Shown: piece by piece, positions 25,078 through 34,091 of the stretch
Position numbering within the stretch: the stretch's first letter is position 1
Layout: every line of letters starts with the position of its first letter
Assembly: GCF_014298075.1 (NCBI RefSeq)
Contig: NZ_CP060418.1
Coordinates: 1,488,001-1,552,000 of the forward strand
Direction of reading: 5' to 3'
Length of the DNA: 64,000 nt
DNA from: Enterobacter sp. JUb54
Lineage (GTDB): Bacteria > Pseudomonadota > Gammaproteobacteria > Enterobacterales > Enterobacteriaceae
Program-made: the position numbers and the translations under genes
Notes under the pieces: model-generated
Told to the model about the DNA's origin: nothing
Databases searched by the model: none
Seen by the model: only the letters and a program-made list of their open reading frames with translations

Positions 25078-25311
25078 TTAAATGAGTTTTGTCTGGTATA
25101 TGACGCTAATCTGTATTCTGATGGCCTACCTGATGATGAGCGTCCTGCCAATGTAGCCTGTCTCACCCGCAGACAGGATGCCACTTTCCTGCTCAAACAC
25201 GCTAAAACCAGACCAGGGATATCACCGGAACCGACGGGAAAGTATGACTCGTCGGCCGATACCGCTTACAACCTCTACGCTGATATCCTGCAACAGCTCT
25301 GGCCCTATTAA
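25078..25311 (+). pseudogene. Protein-like open frame lacking a start codon
   Basis: 77 codons stay open (…VYDANLYSDGLPDDERPANV… to NLYADILQQLWPY then TAA) with ordinary soluble-protein composition, but no ATG/GTG/TTG. It overlaps, in another frame, the 24-codon hydrophobic ORF at 25082-25156. It is either a gene remnant whose 5' end was lost or a chance frame. Confidence 0.3.
25082..25156 (+). CDS. Putative 24-residue hydrophobic peptide
   Basis: ATG at 25082 with AAGG seven nt upstream encodes MSFVWYMTLICILMAYLMMS then VLPM, a single membrane helix. A 7-bp hairpin (CCTGTCT/AGACAGG) follows the stop. The size is like KdpF or MgtR-type micropeptides, but there is no recognised homologue. Confidence 0.32.
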   Translation: MSFVWYMTLICILMAYLMMSVLPM

Positions 25312-25390
25312 GATTTGGGGGCGCCAGCAGTGAACTTTCATGAGCATCTAACGTCTGACCGATGAACTCAAGCAAAGCAGGTTTAATCAC

Positions 25391-25729
25391 ATGAGATTTA
25401 TTTTCCCGGTTCTTGCCATAATAGGTATCTCTGGATGCGATGATGCCAGACAATCCCCGCCACCGTTTCCCAACGAACTGCATAGTAAATTCGAAAGCCA
25501 CACAGGAACATGGCAACTCATTGATAAAAAGAAAGGCCCTGACGGAGATGTCATCGAGGTTCTTTTATTTAATACCGCTGATGGTGAGGTGTGTAAAATA
25601 ACCACAATATCTGATAAAGACAGGCCATCAGATACATCACCGGTACGTTGCTACTCTGTAAATGACCATGAAACAGACCGCACACCGCCCGCTGAGGATG
25701 ACGATATCAATAACGACAAGGATCAGTAA
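25391..25729 (+). CDS. Small lipoprotein of unknown function
   Basis: A 112-aa lipoprotein: signal MRFIFPVLAIIGISGC with lipobox IGISGC (Cys16), then a polar domain (WQLIDKKKGPDGDVIEVLLF, GEVCKITTIS, VRCYSVNDHE) with two Cys that could pair. The tail is acidic (PPAEDDDINNDKDQ). The next residues after Cys are Asp-Asp, a pattern that in enterobacteria favours inner-membrane retention (Asp+2 rule). The ribosome-binding site is weak. No family is recognised; composition differs from the core genome, consistent with the accessory nature of the stretch. Confidence 0.7.
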   Translation: MRFIFPVLAIIGISGCDDARQSPPPFPNELHSKFESHTGTWQLIDKKKGPDGDVIEVLLFNTADGEVCKITTISDKDRPSDTSPVRCYSVNDHETDRTPPAEDDDINNDKDQ

Positions 25730-25786
25730 GTAACAATAATTAGCCCCCACTGCGCACAAGCCCAGCAACAGACTAACGATCATCGA

Positions 25787-25814
25787 TAAAAATGGCCCGC
25801 TAATGCGAGCCATT
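25787..25814 (-). terminator. Intrinsic terminator of yagU
   Basis: On the minus strand AATGGCTCGC pairs with GCGGGCCATT (one G-U pair) across a 4-nt loop, followed by UUUUU. It lies 19 nt past the yagU stop. Confidence 0.8.
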
Positions 25815-25832
25815 ATAAGCCCTGCTATTCAC

Positions 25833-26459
25833 TTATCTGAATGCCGTATTCACCGGAACTTCCGCATCAGGTTCATGCGTAATTCTGTTTCGGAGATCCC
25901 GACGGATTATCTCAATAGACCAGAACCATACTAAGTGGCCCAGTATCTCAGAAACGTTTTCATACCATGGAAGGTCGAAAAGAGGCGGAGTTAAGCCCAT
26001 CAGCGGGAATGAAATCATATGAACGAATAATTGAGCGAGTGCACCGGCTAGCAGCCCCTGCCATAACTTAATTTTAGGGAATACTTCAGCAACAACACAA
26101 TATCCAACTGCGAACACAATGGAAAATATGATGTGTGTTACGCCCACCCAGTTGAACACATGCCCTGCGAAGGTATAGACCGCTGCATTAGGATCTGCCA
26201 GCCCCAGCCAATCGCGTAGAAAAATGTAGGGGGGGTTGAGGAAGTTCCTGGAGCAGTCAATTTGTCCGGCAGCCCGAATTAACGATTCTGGCCCACACGC
26301 ACTGGTAAACATGTCCACAGGACTACGTGGAGGAAGCGGGACTTCAGCGCCCCATTTTACGAATGCCGAAACCACCCCTGAGATAAGCCCAACAAACAAT
26401 GCAACACCATAACGCCGTCTGCGAGGTTCAGTTTGTACAAAAAAGTCTCTTAACGCCAT
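25833..26459 (-). CDS. yagU: YagU, DUF1440 inner-membrane protein (acid resistance associated)
   Basis: A 208-aa protein almost identical to recalled E. coli Yag[78 protein letters not shown]. It has about four membrane segments. E. coli YagU is linked to acid resistance; its mechanism is unknown. The start at 26459 has GGTGGG upstream, better than the ATG at 26474. It lies here between ortT and patD, not at its E. coli location, so the locus was rearranged or transferred. An FNR/CRP-type site lies 66 nt upstream. Confidence 0.93.
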   Translation of the reverse strand: MALRDFFVQTEPRRRRYGVALFVGLISGVVSAFVKWGAEVPLPPRSPVDMFTSACGPESLIRAAGQIDCSRNFLNPPYIFLRDWLGLADPNAAVYTFAGHVFNWVGVTHIIFSIVFAVGYCVVAEVFPKIKLWQGLLAGALAQLFVHMISFPLMGLTPPLFDLPWYENVSEILGHLVWFWSIEIIRRDLRNRITHEPDAEVPVNTAFR

Positions 26460-26524
26460 AAACCCACCACTCATAAGGAATATTTACAGTTCCTTAATCT
26501 TCCTTAAGTTGGATGCGTATCATT

Positions 26525-26538
26525 TTGATTTAGATCAC
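26525..26538. promoter_or_regulatory. FNR/CRP-type site upstream of yagU
   Basis: TTGATTTAGATCAC matches the FNR consensus TTGAT-N4-ATCAA in 9 of 10 defined positions. The same bases read as TTTGA-N6-TCACT give an 8/10 CRP site. It is centred about 72 nt upstream of the yagU start codon. Confidence 0.5.
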
Positions 26539-26664
26539 TGTTTGCATTCCACTCCACAAAATTTGTTTCATAAGCAAAAAACCCGCCAGATGGCTGACAG
26601 GTGCACTTTCCGGTTGAACGAGGGATGCGAATTGAGCTTCACTCACCCACTCATGCCCCACATC

Positions 26665-26703
26665 AAGCGGCTGAAACATGAATGCATCACATTACAGCCG
26701 CTT
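26665..26703. repeat. Inverted repeat, 9-bp arms
   Basis: Perfect arms AAGCGGCTG and CAGCCGCTT around a 21-nt loop. There is no U-tract on either strand, so it may be a weak terminator for the fimbrial remnant side or a recombination scar. Confidence 0.4.
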
Positions 26704-26829
26704 ACTTATCGATGAATTCTTTATCATCATGTCCACCACCCATGCCCACGGGTAAACTCAAAAAACAAATAGCTCCACACCGCTGAGAGGATTGAGGAAA
26801 AAACGCATCTGTTTCATTATAAATATTCT

Positions 26830-27689
26830 TTACTTAACGTTCGCGATAAGAACAACATTTCCTTTAAAAGGACCCGCTACTGGATTGAGTGCGGACAACC
26901 GCGATGCGATAGTTATATTTTGAAATCATTAACATCAATAACCGGTGATTCACTACCTTCGATGGTCACCGTCGATGTGATCCCACTACCAAGTGCTACA
27001 GGCTGGTCCAGAAGCCTGAATTCCACAGCTGCTGGCTTTGTGCATCGAAGAGTAATGGTCGTCGTTTTCGTGTGTCCGTTAACTTCTGTATCTAGCAAGG
27101 TTCCATGATCTATTGTATTTGACCCCACTAATTCAAGGTCACATTGGGCCGGATCGGGTACTTGCGGAATGTTACTGCACGATAAAGGGTCAAATTTTAC
27201 ATCTGAATCAAGATAGGTTGTTGCTATCACTGACCGTGTTACAACAGTGCACGATCTTACCAGTGCATAATAACTTGATGGCGTATAGTGTATATAAGTC
27301 CCTGCTCCTTTTGCACCAGCAACACTACCATATTTTTCAGCCAGCGTTACCCATGTATCTTCTGGTTCTATCGGTATCATAGTTCTACCAGCAGAAAAAT
27401 CAGTATCCCAGTAATCCTTATAATTCGTTTCTGTCGAATCATCATAATCACGCCCCTGCAAAGCAGGACCATAATAACGAAACCCCTCGTCGTATGGATG
27501 AATGCTCGTTGGATAACCAGCACCGGAATCGATAGTATCCCACGACACTGAAAGGTTAGATAAAACAACATGTTTATCAATCATAAAGGCATTCACAACA
27601 ATAAGGCGGGGCTCGGCCTGCAGTGGTTTTGCAAGCAATAACATCATTGTGAGAAAAATAAAACAGGTGATTTTTTTATTATTCATCAT
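26830..27689 (-). pseudogene. Fimbrial tip-adhesin-like protein, frameshifted near the 3' end
   Basis: The open frame (258 aa) has a signal peptide (IFLTMMLLLAKPLQA), an N-terminal receptor-like domain, and a pilin-type C-domain (CDLELVGSNTIDHGTLLDTE, TTTITLRCTKPAAVEFRLLD). It stops at 26913 with VNDFKI. In another frame the sequence continues FQNITIASRLSALNPVAGPF then KGNVVLIANVK and stops at 26830, exactly the chaperone-binding last strands expected of MrpH/FimH-type adhesins. Loss of one T from a T-run at about 26923 (minus strand) explains it. No usher or chaperone gene is linked. Codon use is AT-rich. Confidence 0.7.
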
Positions 27690-27832
27690 TGAAATCTACT
27701 TAGTTTGAATGGTTACCGCAGCAGCATGACAATTATTAATATTGTGATTGCACGGCAATAATTACCCTTACTTTTCTTACTCACCCGGTTTGCTCTCATT
27801 TACCTTGCAAATCGTGCCAGAACAGTGGAAGG

Positions 27833-28089
27833 TTAACGCGGGTGGTGGCCGTAGTCGTTCACATAAACCAGCACCGGCCTCTCTCCCACCCAGGAAATAG
27901 CGCCATCAAAAAAACACGTTTTGTTGTCATAACTTCGTCCCTTTTTAATAATAATCCGAACCGGCATTCATTGTGTAATGCATCAGTGTCTTGACATCCA
28001 AACTCACATTGCAAAAAATAACCGTTTATATCGGTGACTACCGTTTCACCGCAAATCTTCGGCCAGGTCAAATCGATTTCGCATTTGAT
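27833..28089 (-). pseudogene. Decayed Cys-rich ORF, frameshifted
   Basis: Minus-strand reading gives IKCEIDLTWPKICGETVVTD, NGYFLQCEFGCQDTDALHNE, CRFG in one frame. After about 27950 it gives KKGRSYDNKTCFFDGAISWV, GERPVLVYVNDYGHHPR and a stop in another frame. Both halves look like genuine extracellular protein. No start or signal peptide is preserved. It lies directly upstream of the adhesin remnant and may belong to the same lost fimbrial or secreted locus. Family is not recognised. Confidence 0.4.
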
Positions 28090-28311
28090 TTAAAACAATC
28101 ATAATATTTTGATTTGCCGGGTTCATTTATAAAGAATTGCTCATGACTCATGAATGAGTAATTTATCCTCAAACACTTTTATTTAAAAGATGTTCTTGAT
28201 CAAATAAGACATTTCAAAACAAATAACCTTTCACTTAACACTTAAATAAACCCATGCAACTTCGCCGGTGGCATAACGTGTTTTTATAGAGATAGATTCT
28301 GTAGCGCTCAC

Positions 28312-28363
28312 TTTGCAAAGACTATGGGTCGCGTTAAAAAGCGCGACCCATAGTCTTTGCAAA
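28312..28363. repeat. Perfect 22-bp inverted repeat with 8-nt spacer
   Basis: Left arm 28312-28333 (begins TTTGCAAAGACTATGG) and right arm 28342-28363 are exact reverse complements; the spacer is TTAAAAAG. There is no U-tract, so it is not a standard terminator. It sits at the boundary between accessory DNA and the conserved patD end, as expected of an insertion scar or a recombinase/regulator site. Confidence 0.75.
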
Positions 28364-28449
28364 ATCGGTGGGGGCGTCGTAGGCGATCGGGACGAGGCGA
28401 TGAGTAGCTGCAATATAAATTGATTACATTACAGCTACTTATATTGCTA

Positions 28450-29874
28450 TTAGTGCTTTATCATCACGTGGCGCACCACCGTATAGTCCTCCAGACCATA
28501 CATCGACATATCCTTGCCGTAGCCGGAGAGTTTCTGCCCGCCATGCGGCATCTCGCTCACCAGCATAAAGTGGGTGTTTACCCAGGTGCAGCCGTACTGT
28601 AAACGCGCGCTTAGCCGGTGGGCTCTTCCCACATCCTGAGTCCATACCGATGAGGCCAGGCCATACTGCGAATCATTAGCCCATGCCAGAACCTGATCTT
28701 CATCGCTGAACGAGGTCACGCTGACTACCGGGCCAAACACTTCCCGCTGGACGATCGCATCTTCCTGTTTTGCCCCTGCCAGCAGCGTCGGTTGATAGAA
28801 GTAGCCTTTGCCATCCACCTTGCTACCGCCCGTGACCACGTTGATGTGTGCCAGGCCGCGCGCGGCCTCGACGGCAGCGCTAACCCGCTCCAGATGGGCC
28901 TGAGAGCTGAGCGGCCCCAGTTCGGTTGCCGGGTCGTCCGGTTGGCCGACCTTGAGGCTGGCCACCGCGGCGCCCAGTTTCTCGACCAGGCGGTCGTAAA
29001 TCCCCTGCTGGGCGTAAATCCGGCAGGCGGCCGTACAGTCCTGCCCGGCATTATAGAAGCCAAAGGTGCGAACCCCTTCCACAACCGCGTCGATATCCGC
29101 GTCATCGAAGACAATCACCGGCGCTTTGCCGCCCAGCTCCATATGAGTACGTTTTATCGAGGCAGCGGTATGCCCGATAATATGCGCCCCGGTCGCGATC
29201 GAGCCGGTCAACGACACCATGCGCACCTTCGGGTGCGCGGTTAACGGGTCGCCCACGGTTTGTCCGCGGCCAAACAGCACGTTCAGCACGCCAGGCGGCA
29301 GAATATCTTTCGCCAGCTCGGCCAGCTTCAGCGCCGTTAATGGCGTGATTTCTGAAGGTTTGATCACCACGCAGTTACCGGCGGCCAGCGCGGGCGCCAG
29401 CTTCCATGCCGCCATCATCAGCGGGTAGTTCCACGGTGCGATAGAAGCGACGACGCCAACCGGGTCGCGGCGGATCATCGAGGTATGCCCTTCGAGATAT
29501 TCCCCGGCCGCCATCCCCGGCAGGCAGCGGGCTGCCCCGGCAAAAAAGCGGAACACATCGGCGACGGCGGGCAGCTCGTCGTTAATCACGCAGTGCAGCG
29601 GTTTGCCGCAGTTTAAGGATTCCAGTTTCGCCAGGGTCTCGGCATGGTCGTCGATGGTATCCGCCAGCTTCAGCAGATATTCCGAGCGGCTCTTCGGCGT
29701 GGTCTGGCTCCAGCTGTCAAAAGCCCGGTCTGCCGCCTCAACCGCTGCATTGACCTGCGCTGCAGTCGCTTCGGCGATCTCGAGGATGGCCTCACCGCTG
29801 GCAGGATTGAATACCGGCACCATTTCGCCTTCACCCGCCACTAACTCACCGTTAATCAAAAGGTTATGTTGCAT
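28450..29874 (-). CDS. patD: Gamma-aminobutyraldehyde dehydrogenase PatD (YdcW)
   Basis: A 474-aa aldehyde dehydrogenase, the exact E. coli PatD length when started at 29874. Landmarks are [48 protein letters not shown] (Glu base), [11 protein letters not shown] (catalytic Cys) and EVFGPVVSV. It oxidises 4-aminobutyraldehyde, formed from putrescine by PatA, to GABA with NAD+ in the cytoplasm. It is the last gene of the ydcSTUV-patD operon, 22 nt after ydcV, so putrescine uptake and oxidation are co-expressed. Confidence 0.96.
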   Translation of the reverse strand: MQHNLLINGELVAGEGEMVPVFNPASGEAILEIAEATAAQVNAAVEAADRAFDSWSQTTPKSRSEYLLKLADTIDDHAETLAKLESLNCGKPLHCVINDELPAVADVFRFFAGAARCLPGMAAGEYLEGHTSMIRRDPVGVVASIAPWNYPLMMAAWKLAPALAAGNCVVIKPSEITPLTALKLAELAKDILPPGVLNVLFGRGQTVGDPLTAHPKVRMVSLTGSIATGAHIIGHTAASIKRTHMELGGKAPVIVFDDADIDAVVEGVRTFGFYNAGQDCTAACRIYAQQGIYDRLVEKLGAAVASLKVGQPDDPATELGPLSSQAHLERVSAAVEAARGLAHINVVTGGSKVDGKGYFYQPTLLAGAKQEDAIVQREVFGPVVSVTSFSDEDQVLAWANDSQYGLASSVWTQDVGRAHRLSARLQYGCTWVNTHFMLVSEMPHGGQKLSGYGKDMSMYGLEDYTVVRHVMIKH

Positions 29875-29896
29875 AGTATTATCCTGTACATGAGAA

Positions 29897-30703
29897 TTAT
29901 TTGCCGTTTTCAGCATTCGTGTCGCCGTCACGGGTGAGCCACCAGGCTCCCAAAATAGGGATCATCGTCACCAGCATGACCAACAGCGCAACCACGTTGG
30001 TGATCGGTACATCGCGCGGGCGCCCCAGTTGATTGAGCAGCCACAGCGGCAACGTGCGCTCGTGTCCGGCGGTAAAGGTGGTGACGATAATTTCGTCAAA
30101 CGATAAGGCAAACGCCAGCATGCCGCCCGCCAGCAGCGCCGACCCCAGATTGGGGAGCACCACATAGCGAAAGGTCTGCCAGCCCGTAGCGCCTAAATCC
30201 ATTGACGCCTCCACCAGGCTCCACGAGGTCCGGCGAAAGCGGGCAATCACATTGTTGAACACCACCACCACGCAGAACGTGGCGTGCCCCACCACGATAG
30301 TCAGCAGGCCGGGTTCCAGATTAACGGCCTTAAACGCCGTCAGCAGCGCAAGCCCGGTGATAATGCCCGGTAGCGCAATCGGCAACAGCAGCAACAGCGA
30401 CACGGCGTTCTTGCCAAAAAAGGTGCTGCGCCACAGTGCTCCTGCAGCCAACGTGCCAAGTACCAGCGCAATAGCGGTAGACAGCGCTGCAATTTTTAGT
30501 GACAACGTCACCGATTCGATAATATCGCTGCGTCCGGCGGCCTCGCTGAACCAGCGTAGCGTCAGCCCCTGCGGGGGAAAACTAAAGGCCGCATCTTCGG
30601 TATTGAAGGCATACAGGGCGATTATTACCAGCGGGAAATGAAGGAAGATCACCCCGCCCCAGGTGGCTATTTTCAGAAACAATGGTGCGCGTTCAGAGTG
30701 CAT
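29897..30703 (-). CDS. ydcV: YdcV, ABC transporter inner-membrane permease (PotC-like)
   Basis: A 268-aa permease with about six membrane segments and the EAA loop ([20 protein letters not shown]). It has the PotC/PotI type signature WFSEAA and [11 protein letters not shown]. It pairs with YdcU as the membrane channel of the YdcSTUV importer, implicated in putrescine uptake. The start is the ATG at 30703; the TTG at 30706 is an alternative. It overlaps the ydcU 3' end by 11 nt, so translation is coupled. Confidence 0.94.
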   Translation of the reverse strand: MHSERAPLFLKIATWGGVIFLHFPLVIIALYAFNTEDAAFSFPPQGLTLRWFSEAAGRSDIIESVTLSLKIAALSTAIALVLGTLAAGALWRSTFFGKNAVSLLLLLPIALPGIITGLALLTAFKAVNLEPGLLTIVVGHATFCVVVVFNNVIARFRRTSWSLVEASMDLGATGWQTFRYVVLPNLGSALLAGGMLAFALSFDEIIVTTFTAGHERTLPLWLLNQLGRPRDVPITNVVALLVMLVTMIPILGAWWLTRDGDTNAENGK

Positions 30704-31622
30704 CAAACGCTCCCAGGCGTTTCACGAACGCCAGATACAGGGCAATCAACACAATCGGCACGAGGGTAAAGGCGGCGGCCATTGGCATATTGCCTATCGC
30801 CCCTTGCTGCGAATAGACCATGTTGCCGATGAAGAAGCCCGGCGGCCCCACCAGCTGCGGCACGATAAAGTCCCCCAGCGTCAGCGAGAAAGTAAAAATC
30901 GAACCGGCGGCGATGCCGGGGATCGCCAGCGGCAGCACCACGTAGCGGAAGGTCTGGCGCGGGCGGGCGCCAAGATCGGCGGAGGCCTGCAGCAAAGACG
31001 GTGGTAAACGCTCCAGCGCCGCCTGTACCGGCAGGATCATAAACGGCAGCCAGATATAGACGAACACCAGGAAACGCCCCAGGCCGGAGGTCGATAGCGT
31101 ATTGCCTCCGATGGCCGGGATCGTCAGCACCAGGTTCAGCAGTCCTTCCAGCCCCAGATGCCCGAGAAACCACTGCGCCACGCCATCTTTCGCCAACAGC
31201 AACGTCCAGGCGTAGGCTTTAACAATGTAGCTCGCCCACATCGGCAGCATCACCGCGATGTAAAAGAAGGCTTTCATTTTGCCGTGGGTATAACGGGCCA
31301 TATACCACGACATCGGCAACGCCAGCACGGCGCTGGCAATGGTCACCGACAGGGCCATCACCAGGGTACGGATAATGATGTCGTAGTTTGCCGGATTAAA
31401 TAATGCCTTGAGGTTGGCGAGAGTCAGGTCGCTGGTGACCGACATGGTGAAATCGTCAAAGGTATAGAAGCTTTGCCACAGCAGCGTCAGCAACGATCCC
31501 AGATAGACAATCCCGAACCACATCAGCGGTCCCAGCAGCAGCAAAAACAGGCCGAGCGACGGCTTGCGCCAGAACAGTCCGGAAAGGCGCCCGGACGCGG
31601 GGCGCGGAACGACCATTGTCAT
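30693..31622 (-). CDS. ydcU: YdcU, ABC transporter inner-membrane permease (PotB-like)
   Basis: A 309-aa permease (E. coli 313). Six hydrophobic segments, EAA loop [20 protein letters not shown], and the PotB-type [20 protein letters not shown] are visible. It partners YdcV. Its start lies two nt from the ydcT stop. The extended Arg/Pro-rich N-terminus before the first helix matches the E. coli protein. Confidence 0.94.
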   Translation of the reverse strand: MTMVVPRPASGRLSGLFWRKPSLGLFLLLLGPLMWFGIVYLGSLLTLLWQSFYTFDDFTMSVTSDLTLANLKALFNPANYDIIIRTLVMALSVTIASAVLALPMSWYMARYTHGKMKAFFYIAVMLPMWASYIVKAYAWTLLLAKDGVAQWFLGHLGLEGLLNLVLTIPAIGGNTLSTSGLGRFLVFVYIWLPFMILPVQAALERLPPSLLQASADLGARPRQTFRYVVLPLAIPGIAAGSIFTFSLTLGDFIVPQLVGPPGFFIGNMVYSQQGAIGNMPMAAAFTLVPIVLIALYLAFVKRLGAFDAL

Positions 31623-31623
31623 A

Positions 31624-32637
31624 TCAGCCTCCCCGTTCCAGCGGCACCATCGCCGCCCGCGACCACGAGGCCAGCACCGTTTGCCCGGCCTGCGGTACGC
31701 TAAGCGCCATGCCGCTATCGCTGTTGGCCTGACTGACCAACAGCTTGCCGCCGCCCGCCAGTTTCAGTTCGATCCGCGTGGCGGCGCCCTGGTACTGCAC
31801 CGCCTGCACGGTACCCTCCACCTGCACTTCTCCTTCCCGGTTAAGGCAAATATGTTCCGGGCGCAGAGACCAGACGCCGTGCATCCCGCACAGACGCGAA
31901 GCCAGATCGCTATCAAACACGTTGGCAGTGCCGACGAAACCGGCAACAAAAGCGGTTTTGGGACGCAGATAAAGGTCGTGCGGGGCATCCACCTGCTCGA
32001 TGCGCCCGTTATTAAAGACCGCCACCCGGTCAGACATCGACAGCGCTTCGCCCTGATCGTGGGTGACAAAAATAAAAGTAATCCCCAGCGCCTGCTGGAG
32101 CTTTTTCAGCTCCAGCTGCATCTGTTCACGCAGTTTTAAATCCAGCGCCCCCAGCGGTTCGTCAAGCAGCAGAACCCGTGGTTCGTTGACCAGCGCCCGG
32201 GCAATCGCCACCCGCTGGCGCTGGCCGCCGGAGAGTTGTGACGGCTTGCGGGTATGGACGAACCCCAGGGCGACCTTTTCAAGCGCTTCCTGCGCACGAA
32301 AATGGCGCTCTTTTTTGCCGATCCCTTTCACCATCAGCCCGTAAGCGACGTTATCGAGGATGGTCATATGGGGAAACAGCGCATAGTCCTGGAAGACGGT
32401 GTTCACATCGCGCTGCCACGGCGGCAGTTCGCTGGCCTTGCGGCCAAAGATTGAAATCTCCCCGCCGGAGAGCTGTTCGAAACCGGCGATCAGCCGCAGG
32501 CAGGTGGTTTTGCCGGAGCCTGACGGCCCCAGCATTGAGAAAAACTCGCCATCACGGATCCCCATGCTGACGCCATCCACCGCGCGGACATCGCCGTAGA
32601 AACGCGAGACGTTATGAAACTCTACTGCATAGGTCAT
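31624..32637 (-). CDS. ydcT: YdcT, polyamine-type ABC transporter ATPase
   Basis: A 337-aa PotA/PotG-type ATPase, identical in length to E. coli YdcT when started at 32637. Walker A GPSGSGKTT, Q-loop VFQDYALFPHMT, signature LSGGQRQR, Walker B VLLLDEPLGALD, H-loop FVTHDQGEA, and a C-terminal TOBE domain (SLRPEHICL... VQAVQYQGAATRIEL) are all present. It overlaps or abuts ydcS and ydcU, forming one operon. Confidence 0.95.
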   Translation of the reverse strand: MTYAVEFHNVSRFYGDVRAVDGVSMGIRDGEFFSMLGPSGSGKTTCLRLIAGFEQLSGGEISIFGRKASELPPWQRDVNTVFQDYALFPHMTILDNVAYGLMVKGIGKKERHFRAQEALEKVALGFVHTRKPSQLSGGQRQRVAIARALVNEPRVLLLDEPLGALDLKLREQMQLELKKLQQALGITFIFVTHDQGEALSMSDRVAVFNNGRIEQVDAPHDLYLRPKTAFVAGFVGTANVFDSDLASRLCGMHGVWSLRPEHICLNREGEVQVEGTVQAVQYQGAATRIELKLAGGGKLLVSQANSDSGMALSVPQAGQTVLASWSRAAMVPLERGG

Positions 32638-32654
32638 GCTCAGCCTCCGGCCAG

Positions 32655-33800
32655 TCAAATACCGCCCATAATGGCGATATAATCCTGTGTCCAGCGGCTG
32701 TAAGGTACGAATTTGCCCCCTTCGGCAACCGGTGTTTTCCAGAAGGCGATTTTCGAAAACTCGTTGTAGCCATTGGTTTCACAGCCTTTATCCCCCAACA
32801 GCGTGCTGGCTTTACAGCCCTGCGGCACCACCGGCAGCGAACCAAACCAGGCCGCGACGTCGCCCTGTACCTTCGGTGTCAGCGACCAGTTCATCCATTT
32901 ATAGGCGCACACCGGATGTTTGGCCTCGCTGTGCAACATAGTGGTGTCGGCCCAGCCGGTGACCCCCTCTTTCGGGAAAACGGTGGCTATCGGCTGGCCT
33001 TCGCTTTTTAAGCCGTTGGCCTGGTACGGCCAGGCGCTGGAGGCCACCACGCCTTCGTTTTTGAAGTCGCTCATCTGCACGGTGGTGTCGTGCCAGTAGC
33101 GGTGGATCAGTTTGCGTTGATCGCGCAGGACCTTGAGCACCGCCTGATACTGCGCTTCGGTTAACTGGTAGGGATCGCTGATACCCAGCTGCGGCTGCGT
33201 CGCTTTGACGAACAACGCCGCATCGGCGATATAGATCGGGCCGTCATAGGCCTGAATGCGCCCGCTGTTGCTTTTACCGTCAGAGAGATCCTGTTTGACA
33301 AACACCACGTTCCAGCTGTCCGGCGGCGTCGGGAAGACCCGGGTGTTGTACATCAGCAGGTTCGGCCCCCACTGGTACGGCGTGCCGTAAACTTTTCCGT
33401 CGACGTTAAACCAGGCGCCTTTTTCGACCCGTGGGTCGAGGGTGTGCCAGTTAGCGATAAGCGCGGTATTAATCGGCTGCACTCGCTTGCCCATAATCAG
33501 GCGCAGGGAGGCATCACCAGAGGCGGTGACCAGGTCATAACCGCCTTTCGCCATCAGGCTGACCATTTCATCAGAGGTCGCGGCGGTTTTCACATTCACC
33601 TGGCAGCCGCTCTCTTTTTCAAACTGGGTCACCCAGTCATAGTTTTTGTCGGTCTGACCGCGTTCGATATAGCCCGGCCAGGCAATAATATCGAGCCGAC
33701 CTTCTCCTTTATCCAGCGAAGTTGGCGGTTGCGCGGCCTGCACGGTCAGGCAGGCCATACCCAGTGCATAAAGGCTGCCACGGGCTATTTTTTTGCTCAT
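32655..33800 (-). CDS. ydcS: YdcS, periplasmic polyamine-type binding protein
   Basis: A 381-aa SBP with signal peptide (KKIARGSLYALGMACLTVQA), the same length as E. coli YdcS, and PotD/PotF-like blocks (LDIIAWPGYIERG, AATSDEMVSLMAKGGYDLVT, MYNTRVFP). It binds the imported polyamine; the E. coli protein was also reported to have polyhydroxybutyrate synthase activity and a role in transformation. AGGAG precedes the ATG. It is the first gene of ydcSTUV-patD, facing away from the MocR regulator YdcR that lies upstream on the same strand. Confidence 0.95.
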   Translation of the reverse strand: MSKKIARGSLYALGMACLTVQAAQPPTSLDKGEGRLDIIAWPGYIERGQTDKNYDWVTQFEKESGCQVNVKTAATSDEMVSLMAKGGYDLVTASGDASLRLIMGKRVQPINTALIANWHTLDPRVEKGAWFNVDGKVYGTPYQWGPNLLMYNTRVFPTPPDSWNVVFVKQDLSDGKSNSGRIQAYDGPIYIADAALFVKATQPQLGISDPYQLTEAQYQAVLKVLRDQRKLIHRYWHDTTVQMSDFKNEGVVASSAWPYQANGLKSEGQPIATVFPKEGVTGWADTTMLHSEAKHPVCAYKWMNWSLTPKVQGDVAAWFGSLPVVPQGCKASTLLGDKGCETNGYNEFSKIAFWKTPVAEGGKFVPYSRWTQDYIAIMGGI

Positions 33801-34001
33801 TGGGTGTTACTCCTGTCACAATAAAATTAGCGGCAGCCATGCCGTAAAAATATCTCCCTTAAAAAGGGTAGACGGCGCCCTGTGACCTCCTGGAGAAATT
33901 TATTCAGGTTGTGACAAGGGGCGCATTCCGCGAACCCTGGGGAACAATATGGATTATAGACAAGGAGTTAGAGGCTGAATATGACTATGCATATTTCCTA
34001 T

Positions 34002-34034
34002 GGCCGGTGTCGGTAAAATATTTACCGACAGGCC
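34002..34034. terminator. Hairpin between ydcR and ydcS
   Basis: TGTCGGTAAA pairs perfectly with TTTACCGACA (3-nt loop), extended by GGCC/GGCC. It lies 58-90 nt past the ydcR stop, with no U-tract. It is probably the 3' end structure of ydcR mRNA. Confidence 0.5.
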
Positions 34035-34091
34035 TGGATAATAATATTTATACCCGTCGTCTTTTAAAATTCAGGGGGTGTTGGCCGGGAT

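Larger units (their letters stand above)
24456..25390. other. Long gene-poor stretch with tiny or decayed ORFs
   Basis: It contains a minus-strand terminator (24622-24650), a 29-codon minus ORF (24708-24797), plus-strand hydrophobic frames around 24749-25027 that look frameshifted, a 24-codon hydrophobic ORF (25082-25156), and a protein-like open frame without a start (25078-25311). No intact conventional gene is evident. Confidence 0.45.
26475..26829. other. Intergenic stretch between yagU and the fimbrial gene remnant
   Basis: It holds the yagU upstream region with the FNR/CRP-type site and an inverted repeat at 26665-26703 (9-bp arms AAGCGGCTG/CAGCCGCTT, 21-nt loop). No coding sequence is supported. 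Confidence 0.45.
27690..28449. other. AT-rich stretch between adhesin remnant and patD
   Basis: It contains the decayed Cys-rich ORF (27833-28089) and the perfect inverted repeat (28312-28363). The rest (28090-28311) is AT-rich with no supported gene. Confidence 0.5.

Noticed and set aside
27113..27551. Plus-strand frames opposite the adhesin remnant
   Set aside because: AT-rich antisense frames with biased Ser/Leu/His content and no start signals.
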